A stretch of 64,000 bases of DNA from Clostridia bacterium (GTDB taxonomy: Bacteria > Bacillota > Clostridia > Oscillospirales > CAG-272): the NCBI GenBank assembly GCA_017464805.1, contig JAFTYE010000001.1, positions 53,312 to 117,311 of the forward strand. Direction: 5' to 3'. This document shows, in pieces, positions 55,195 through 61,529 of this stretch. The translations under genes and the position numbers were made by a program. The notes under the pieces were generated by a model. The model was not told the origin of the DNA and searched no databases. It worked only from the letters and a program-made list of their open reading frames with translations. Each line of letters starts with the position of its first letter. Position 1 is the first letter of the stretch.

Positions 55195-58008
55195 ATGGAA
55201 TTCAGGAAAATCTCCCTTAACGGTGACTGGATGATGGACTGCCTTGACGAGGTCGCGCCGACTGTAGAGGCCGCCGACTTTCGATCAGGTGCCCGTCTGG
55301 ATGCTTCCGACTTTCTTGTGCAGGATGAGCCCAAGATGGAGGAATTCTTTGTCCCGAATGCCATTCCCGCCTACTGGGAGGATAAGATCGAGGACTTCAG
55401 CAAAACAAACGGTATGTACCGCAAGCTCGGCTGGAACCCCCAATATACCCTTCAACGCTATCCCCAGGCATACTACGTGCCCGACATGTGCCTGCCGAAC
55501 GTGCTCGGCTGTCTTGGCTATCGTCGCACCTTTACCGTTCCCTCGCTTGCGGGGGTGAAAGAGATCCGCCTCTTCTGCGGTGGCGCGCAGAACGCCGTAT
55601 CTGCTTGGATCAACGGCCACTACATCGGCCGTCACGAGGGCTATTCTGCTTCTTTCTTCCTCACTGTGCCGATGGAGACATTGGTTGAGGGTGAGAACCG
55701 TGTGACCCTGTTAGTCTCCAACACCCGTCTGAAGGGCTACAAGGGCCGCCCCGTATTCGGCTGTACCTCCCGTGCCGCCAACGATTGCACGGGCGGCGTG
55801 TACGGTGACCTCGAGCTTCGCCTGTACGAAGGCGACCTGCGCGATTTCTGGCTGACGGTAGACCCCGACCTCGCCCACTTCACCGTACATACCGAGGGCA
55901 AAACGACTGTCCCCACCGCCGTGGCCATCAAGGCGGGCGGCAAGACTGTCCTTGCAGGGGAGATCCCATCAGGCGAGAACGCCGTCACCCTGCCGACCGA
56001 GGGCCTTTCCTTCTGGTCGCCGAATAACCCCTACCGCTACGATGTGGAGCTCTCCTGCGGCACTCAGACCCTGTCTCGCAAGTGCGGTATCCGCTGCCTC
56101 ACGGCCGAGGGCACCCGTCTGCTCCTCAATGGCGAATACTTCTATGCCCGCGGCATCTGTGAGCACGGATACTATCCGCTGACTGTTCACCCACCGCGCG
56201 ACAAAAACTACTTCCGCAAGGTCGTCCGCACGCTGAAAAAGCTGGGCTTCAACTTCGTGCGCTTCCATACCACGATCCCCATGGCAGAGTACATGGAAGC
56301 CGCCGACGAGCTGGGTATCCTGATGGAGCCCGAAACCCCCAACAACACCTCCTATGAGGAGTGGGTCGAGATTGTGCATCACTGCCGCCGCTACACCTCT
56401 ACCGTTATGTATTCTTCGGGCAACGAGATGGTCATTGATGACGAGTACATCGAGCACCTGCGCCGGTGTGCCGCCATGGTACACGCGGACAGCGATGCGC
56501 TCTTCTCCCCCATGTCGGCTATGCGCGGCGTGGAGTACGTCAACACACACTACACAGATGCCGCCGTGCACGAGCCCTTCCATCACGATCCCGTTCGCCT
56601 TGCCAAGCTCAAGGAATTCTGTGATGCCTTCAATGCTTACTCGCTTGGTGACGCCAGCTACCATTCCATGAAGAATGATGCCGAGCTGATGGATTACCGT
56701 CAGTCGGTCTATGAAAAGCCTTTCTTGACCCATGAGATCTGCATCAACGGTACCTACTGTGATCTGTCGCTTGCAGACCGCTACAAGGGCTCGCGCATCG
56801 GCGATACCGAGCTGTTCTCATCGGTGGAGCGTCATCTCGCCGATAAGGGCGTGCTTGACCGTGCCCCCGAATATTACAAGGCATCCTGCGCATGGCAGCA
56901 GCTCACGCGCAAGCATTGCTTCGAAAAGGTCCGTATCTGCGAAACCATGGCAGGCTACGACTTCCTCGGTGACATCGACCACCACTGGCACACCTTCGGC
57001 TACTGCGTGGGTATGATGAACGAGTTCTATGAGCTGAAACCGGGCGAGACGGTGGAAAACGTCCGCCGCTACAACTCGGATACCGTCCTGCTCGCCAAGC
57101 TGCCGAGATGTGTCAACTACGAGATGGGTAGCGCGATCGACGTGCCGTTGCTTGTTTCCAACTACGGCAAGCCCGTGGAAAAGGGCACGCTGTGCGTGCG
57201 CGTTGCGGATGCAAACAAGGTCTACTTCCGCCGTGAGATTCGCGTGGGCGCGGTCCCCGCGGGAGAGATCACAAAGCTCTACGACCTGCATATGGTTGCT
57301 CCAAAGAGCGACAAGCCCCTGAATCTGAAGCTCCATGTCACCCTGTTCGGTGACGAAACGGATGCCGAAAACGTCTGGGATCTGTATGTCTTCCCGAAGG
57401 CGAGCTCCGCCCTGCCCACGAAGAAGGTACAGAAGGAGCATAACACCGTCATCGTGTCCGACATCGGTGCCAGAGAGCTGATGCAGGAGCTTGCCGCCGG
57501 TAAGAACGTGGTGCTCCTCGGTCACGGCCCGTTCCCGACCCTGCCGATCTACTTCCAGATTGCACTGGCAGGCAGAACCGAGGGACACCTCGGCGTGATC
57601 GTCAACGACACGCCCCTGATGGAAGACTTTCCCGGAAACGGCTACTGCGGCTTCCAACTCCGTTCGATGCTGGAGGAGGGTGAGGCGATCGCCCTGGATC
57701 TGCCTACCGCCCCCTTCCACCCCGATGTGGAGCTTGTGTCCGCCTACAAGAACGCCCGCCGCGAGGCCATGGTGTTCGAGTATAAGGTCGGTGCCGGTAA
57801 ACTCTTCGTTTGCTCGCTCGGCCTGAACGAAAGCGATCCTGCATGCCGTTGGCTCAAGGAGCGCATCCTGCGCTACGTCATGAGTGACACATTCGCACCG
57901 AAGGATGCGCTGACCATGCATCAGCTTGCCGAGGTGCTTGCTACCGACCCGATCGAGGTGTCTGCGAACGTCAACGAGGCTACCAACAAAAACGATATTA
58001 CCGCATAA
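55195..58008 (+). CDS. Glycoside hydrolase family 2 protein
   Basis: 937 aa, no signal peptide, so intracellular. An N-terminal sugar-binding sandwich (~20-260; GCLGYRRTFTVPSLAGVKE, WINGHYIGRHEGYSASFF) and an Ig-like domain are followed by the TIM barrel (~320-620) with GICEHGYYPLTVHPPRDKNYFRK, KKLGFNFVRFHTTIP and the acid/base Glu411 in SSGNEM. A C-terminal extension follows. The frame is open upstream, but the ATG at 55195 follows GAAAGGAAAACG and is the natural domain start. Substrate class (beta-galactoside, -mannoside, -glucuronide or -hexosaminide) cannot be read from sequence alone; neighbours suggest host-type glycans. Confidence 0.88.
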   Translation: MEFRKISLNGDWMMDCLDEVAPTVEAADFRSGARLDASDFLVQDEPKMEEFFVPNAIPAYWEDKIEDFSKTNGMYRKLGWNPQYTLQRYPQAYYVPDMCLPNVLGCLGYRRTFTVPSLAGVKEIRLFCGGAQNAVSAWINGHYIGRHEGYSASFFLTVPMETLVEGENRVTLLVSNTRLKGYKGRPVFGCTSRAANDCTGGVYGDLELRLYEGDLRDFWLTVDPDLAHFTVHTEGKTTVPTAVAIKAGGKTVLAGEIPSGENAVTLPTEGLSFWSPNNPYRYDVELSCGTQTLSRKCGIRCLTAEGTRLLLNGEYFYARGICEHGYYPLTVHPPRDKNYFRKVVRTLKKLGFNFVRFHTTIPMAEYMEAADELGILMEPETPNNTSYEEWVEIVHHCRRYTSTVMYSSGNEMVIDDEYIEHLRRCAAMVHADSDALFSPMSAMRGVEYVNTHYTDAAVHEPFHHDPVRLAKLKEFCDAFNAYSLGDASYHSMKNDAELMDYRQSVYEKPFLTHEICINGTYCDLSLADRYKGSRIGDTELFSSVERHLADKGVLDRAPEYYKASCAWQQLTRKHCFEKVRICETMAGYDFLGDIDHHWHTFGYCVGMMNEFYELKPGETVENVRRYNSDTVLLAKLPRCVNYEMGSAIDVPLLVSNYGKPVEKGTLCVRVADANKVYFRREIRVGAVPAGEITKLYDLHMVAPKSDKPLNLKLHVTLFGDETDAENVWDLYVFPKASSALPTKKVQKEHNTVIVSDIGARELMQELAAGKNVVLLGHGPFPTLPIYFQIALAGRTEGHLGVIVNDTPLMEDFPGNGYCGFQLRSMLEEGEAIALDLPTAPFHPDVELVSAYKNARREAMVFEYKVGAGKLFVCSLGLNESDPACRWLKERILRYVMSDTFAPKDALTMHQLAEVLATDPIEVSANVNEATNKNDITA

Positions 58009-58045
58009 AGAAGAACCCCGACTGCCACGCAGTCGGGGTTCTTTT
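58009..58045. terminator. Bidirectional terminator
   Basis: AAGAACCCCGACTGC-CAC-GCAGTCGGGGTTCTT with A- and T-rich flanks, between the convergent GH2 and AraC genes. Confidence 0.92.
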
Positions 58046-58937
58046 ATTCTTCACCTGTTTGATGCTCGAGCGCACGTACAGAGCGTGCATATTCACTTGG
58101 GGACATGCCCGCATACAGGCGAAATCGCCGTGAGAAATAATGGATGCTGTCGTAGCCGAGCATCTCGGCGATCTCGGTAAAGTTGTACCGCCCCTCGCGG
58201 ATGTAGGTCTTGGCCGCCTCCATCTTCAGGCGGATAAAGTAGGTCAGTGCACCGCATCCCTCCTGCTCACGGAAGGCCGCCTTGACCGTGGAGGCACTTA
58301 CCCCTGCGTGCCGCGCAAGCACGGAAAGAGTCAGATTGTCCGCAAGATGCTCCTGCATAAAAGCACACAGCTTGGCATGCAGATCCCCCTCCGCACGATA
58401 GTGTTGGATGGAGCGTGCCGTCTGACTGTCCGAGCGCAGAAGCAGAACGAGCAACTGCTCCAGACAGGAAAGGATCAGCTGCTCCGACCCGAACGGAGCG
58501 GACGGATGCTTTTCCATTTTCTTGGTCGTGGGATCGCCAAGCGGGGTGGAGAAGACCTGCTCGCTCTCCTTCAAAATGGAGGAGATCAAGGATTTTCCCG
58601 TACGCCCTACCGTCGTGCGGAGATCTCGCAGACCCTCTATCGCCTCCGAGTGGCAGGAAAAGGAAAGCACCACCAGGTTGGGTGCCACCTCGCCGTTGGC
58701 ACGCAGGGTGTGAAAGACGTTCGGGGCATGAAACTTGATCTCGCCGCGCCCAAGCCGATATTCCCGACCGTCCTCGCACACGATCACCTCACCGCGATCT
58801 ATGTACACGCATTCCCAAAAGTCGTGTGCCTCTCCCTCAAAGCAGTAGGTGCTGGTATATTCAAAGTAGTGTACGGTGTAAAGCTCCTCTATGGCAATAT
58901 CCTTCGAAAGCCTTGTTCCGACGTAGGACACGGTCAT
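58044..58937 (-). CDS. AraC-family transcriptional regulator
   Basis: 297 aa. An N-terminal cupin-like sensing domain (WECVYIDRGEVIVCEDGREYRLGRGEIKFHAPNVFHTL) is followed by two helix-turn-helix motifs (NLTLSVLARHAGVSASTVKAAF; FTEIAEMLGYDSIHYFSRRFRLYAGMSPSEYAR). It probably senses a sugar and controls the flanking glycan genes. Divergent from the NahK-like kinase. ATG 58937 is preceded by AAAAGGGGGG. Confidence 0.92.
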   Translation of the reverse strand: MTVSYVGTRLSKDIAIEELYTVHYFEYTSTYCFEGEAHDFWECVYIDRGEVIVCEDGREYRLGRGEIKFHAPNVFHTLRANGEVAPNLVVLSFSCHSEAIEGLRDLRTTVGRTGKSLISSILKESEQVFSTPLGDPTTKKMEKHPSAPFGSEQLILSCLEQLLVLLLRSDSQTARSIQHYRAEGDLHAKLCAFMQEHLADNLTLSVLARHAGVSASTVKAAFREQEGCGALTYFIRLKMEAAKTYIREGRYNFTEIAEMLGYDSIHYFSRRFRLYAGMSPSEYARSVRALEHQTGEE

Positions 58938-58952
58938 CCCCCCTTTTGCCCT

Positions 58953-58981
58953 ATTATACCATGCTTGTCCGAAAATGTAAA
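58953..58981 (-). promoter_or_regulatory. Promoter of the AraC gene
   Basis: Minus strand TTTACA-17-TATAAT with TGn before the -10. The -35 overlaps the first of two direct repeats, so autoregulation is likely. Confidence 0.8.
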
Positions 58982-59004
58982 TAGTTTGCCCGAATTTGTC
59001 AATA
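58965..59004. promoter_or_regulatory. Direct-repeat operator for the AraC regulator
   Basis: TTGTCCGAAAATGTAAATA (58965-58983) and TTGCCCGAATTTGTCAATA (58986-59004): 15 of 19 positions agree and the offset is 21 bp, two helical turns, as usual for AraC-type dimers. The site lies between the divergent promoters. Confidence 0.65.
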
Positions 59005-59051
59005 CATTTCCTGAAAAAACCGTATAATGAAGGCGATGCCAAATAAAAAAG

Positions 59052-59080
59052 TTGCAAAGACTCTCTTCGGGTGATATAAT
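59052..59080 (+). promoter_or_regulatory. Promoter of the kinase-GH109 operon
   Basis: TTGCAA (59052-59057), 17-nt spacer, TATAAT (59075-59080). The -35 is weak and lies 47 nt from the direct repeats, which fits activation by the AraC protein. A further TATAAT at 59023 has no good -35. Confidence 0.7.
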
Positions 59081-59111
59081 AAAGACATTGAAAGAAGGGA
59101 GTGCTTTAAGA

Positions 59112-60206
59112 ATGGAGCTTACCGTGGGAGAGATCGTTTCACATTTTTCCGTGACCCTTGACAATGAAGAGCTGATCCCGTACGGCAATGGTCATATCAA
59201 CGAGACCTATGTCGTAGGGAAGAAGAAGAAATACATTCTGCAAAGGATCAACACAAATGTCTTTTCCGATCCGAAGGTCATGATGGACAACATCATCGCC
59301 GTGACTGCACATCTGCGTAAAAAGATTGCCGTCACTGGGGGAGATCCCGATCGAGAGACCCTGACCCCCATCTATACCAAGGAGGGCAAGCCTTACCTGA
59401 TTGCCGAGGACGGCAAGTGTTACCGCATGTACCTGTTTGTGGAGGCGCTGTGCTTTGACCGTGTGGAAAACGCGCATCAGCTTTACCACGCCGCGCGTGC
59501 GTTCGGCCGCTTCCAGCGGTACCTTGACGACTTTTCCGCCGACGTGCTGCATGAGGTCATCCCGCGATTCCATGACACCCCGAACCGCTTTGCCCAGCTG
59601 ACCGAGGCCATCCGCGAGAATCGCGTAGGCCGCCTGGCCGATGTGCAGGCGGAGGTGGATTTCGCCCTGTCCCGCGAGGCAGATACGCACATTGTGGTAG
59701 ATGCCATTGCCGCGGGCGAGGTGCCGCTTCGCGTCACGCATAACGACACCAAGCTTAATAACGTCATGTTTGATGCGAAAACGGGGGAAGGTCTTTGCGT
59801 GATCGACCTCGATACCGTTATGCCGGGTTCTCTGCTTTATGACTTTGGTGACGCACTTCGCTTTGGTGCCAATGCAGGTGACGAGGACGAGCTCGACCTG
59901 TCCAAAATTTACTTCCGCATGGATTGCTTTGAGGAGTTCGCGCGCGGCTTTATCGAGGAGTTGGGGGATACTCTCACCCCCCATGAGATCGAGCTATTAC
60001 CCTTCTCGGTCAAGCTCATGACCTACGAATGCGGCATCCGCTTCCTTGCCGATCATCTGAATGGTGATACCTATTTTCGCGTTCACCGCGAAGGACATAA
60101 CCTTGACCGTTGCCGCACGCAGTTTGCGTTGGTGGCGGATATCGAAAAACGTATGGATGACATGAAGGCGATCGTGGCTCGTTGTCTGGCCGAACGCCGC
60201 GCATGA
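59112..60206 (+). CDS. NahK-like N-acetylhexosamine 1-kinase (APH-fold)
   Basis: 364 aa, aminoglycoside-phosphotransferase fold. IPYGNGHINETYVV is the nucleotide loop and the NahK-like signature. Catalytic loop HNDTKLNNVMFD with Asp212; metal site VIDLDTVMPG with Asp232. NahK-type enzymes phosphorylate GalNAc or GlcNAc at C1. AAGGGAG ribosome site at ATG 59112. In an operon with the GH109-like gene 25 nt downstream. Confidence 0.85.
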   Translation: MELTVGEIVSHFSVTLDNEELIPYGNGHINETYVVGKKKKYILQRINTNVFSDPKVMMDNIIAVTAHLRKKIAVTGGDPDRETLTPIYTKEGKPYLIAEDGKCYRMYLFVEALCFDRVENAHQLYHAARAFGRFQRYLDDFSADVLHEVIPRFHDTPNRFAQLTEAIRENRVGRLADVQAEVDFALSREADTHIVVDAIAAGEVPLRVTHNDTKLNNVMFDAKTGEGLCVIDLDTVMPGSLLYDFGDALRFGANAGDEDELDLSKIYFRMDCFEEFARGFIEELGDTLTPHEIELLPFSVKLMTYECGIRFLADHLNGDTYFRVHREGHNLDRCRTQFALVADIEKRMDDMKAIVARCLAERRA

Positions 60207-60231
60207 TGTGCATAAAAAGGAGTACGATCCT

Positions 60232-61434
60232 ATGAAAGATTTCGTAAGAGTCGGTGTCATTGGCCTAGGCCAGCGCGGCCTGTGGGTCATCAGGGAAACC
60301 CTTCTCCCCAACGAGAAGTATCGCGTGACCGCTGTGTGCGACTTGTATGCCGACCGTGTAGAGCAAGCGCAGAAGACCGTCACCGATATGGGTGCGCCTG
60401 CCCCCTTCGGCACCACCGACTACCGTGAGATTCTTACCCGTGAGGACGTGGACGCGGTACTCGTCATGTGCTCCTGGGAAACGCATGTGTCCGTTTCTGT
60501 CGCCGCGCTCCGCGCCGGCAAGCCCGTCGGCATGGAGGTCGGCGGCGCGTATTCCGTAGAGGAATGCTGGAAACTGGTGCGCGCACAGGAGGAGACCGGC
60601 ACCCCCTTCATGTTTCTGGAAAATTGCTGCTACGGCAGACGCGAAATGATGGTCATGAATATGGTCGATCATGGTCTGCTTGGGGACGTTGTACACTGTA
60701 ACGGTGCCTATGAGCATGATCTGCGCTACGAGATTTCCTATGGTAAGGAGTTGCGTCACTACCGCCTACGCAACTATATCCACCGCAACTGTGAAAACTA
60801 CCCGACGCATGAGCTTGGCCCTATCGCGCAGATTTTGAGAATCAACCGTGGTAACCGCATGCTGTATCTGACCTCTACTGCCTCTTGCGCCAGGGGGCTG
60901 CACACGTATATCGTCGAGAAAAAGGCAGACGATACCGAGCTGCTCCATACCGTCTTCCGCCAGGGCGACGTGGTTACCACGGTCATCAAGTGCGCGGGCG
61001 GCGAGACCATCCGCCTAACCCTCGGTACCACCCTGCCGCGCTTTTATAGCCGTAACTTTACCGTTTGCGGCACGCGTGGCATGTATGAAGAGAATTCCGA
61101 CTCCGTCTTCCTTGATTGTGAGGAGCATATCCAGTGCGAGTGGAATTGGAAGAAACAGCAATGCGGCAATGCCGATCGCTATGCGGAGCAGTACGACCAT
61201 CCCGTTTGGAAGAAATTCCTCTCGGATGGCGTACGCGGCGGCCATGGCGGCATGGACTGGCTGGTATACAGCGAGTTTGCCGATTGCCTCTTGGAAGATC
61301 GCCCGTTTCCCATCGACGTGTACGATGCGGCGGCCTGGATGGTCATCACCCCCCTGTCCGAGGCCTCGATTGCCCGCGGCAGTGCCCCCGTGGATATCCC
61401 CGATTTCACCAACGGTGCCTGGATGGAAGAATAA
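60232..61434 (+). CDS. Gfo/Idh/MocA-fold protein, GH109-like
   Basis: 400 aa. N-terminal Rossmann domain GVIGLGQRGLWVI; C-terminal domain with LENCCYGRREMMVMNMVDHGLLGDVVH, the AYEHDLR block and YPTHELGPIAQIL. These match the E-N-x-x-Y-R-R...HDLR...YPTH-x-LGP pattern of GH109 NAD-dependent alpha-N-acetylgalactosaminidases. No Tat signal, unlike some secreted members, so cytoplasmic. AAAGGAG ribosome site at 60232. A plain oxidoreductase of the family is the alternative. Confidence 0.82.
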   Translation: MKDFVRVGVIGLGQRGLWVIRETLLPNEKYRVTAVCDLYADRVEQAQKTVTDMGAPAPFGTTDYREILTREDVDAVLVMCSWETHVSVSVAALRAGKPVGMEVGGAYSVEECWKLVRAQEETGTPFMFLENCCYGRREMMVMNMVDHGLLGDVVHCNGAYEHDLRYEISYGKELRHYRLRNYIHRNCENYPTHELGPIAQILRINRGNRMLYLTSTASCARGLHTYIVEKKADDTELLHTVFRQGDVVTTVIKCAGGETIRLTLGTTLPRFYSRNFTVCGTRGMYEENSDSVFLDCEEHIQCEWNWKKQQCGNADRYAEQYDHPVWKKFLSDGVRGGHGGMDWLVYSEFADCLLEDRPFPIDVYDAAAWMVITPLSEASIARGSAPVDIPDFTNGAWMEE

Positions 61435-61464
61435 AATGAAAAAAGCGGTCCTGCCGCTTTTTTC
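61435..61464 (+). terminator. Terminator of the kinase-GH109 operon
   Basis: AATGAAAAAAGCGG pairs with CCGCTTTTTTCATT. The right flank touches the -35 of the next promoter. Confidence 0.88.
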
Positions 61465-61465
61465 A

Positions 61466-61495
61466 TTGACAAGGGGACTTCGAGAGGTGTATAAT
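61466..61495 (+). promoter_or_regulatory. Promoter of the BspA-like gene
   Basis: TTGACA (61466-61471), 18-nt spacer, TATAAT (61490-61495), 34 nt before the ATG. Confidence 0.82.
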
Positions 61496-61529
61496 AATGA
61501 CTGTCAAAACCGAGCTTGAGGTGAAGATC

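Noticed and set aside
58140-59027. 295-codon plus-strand open frame opposite the AraC gene
   Set aside because: The minus strand has unmistakable AraC helix-turn-helix motifs, a ribosome site and a promoter.
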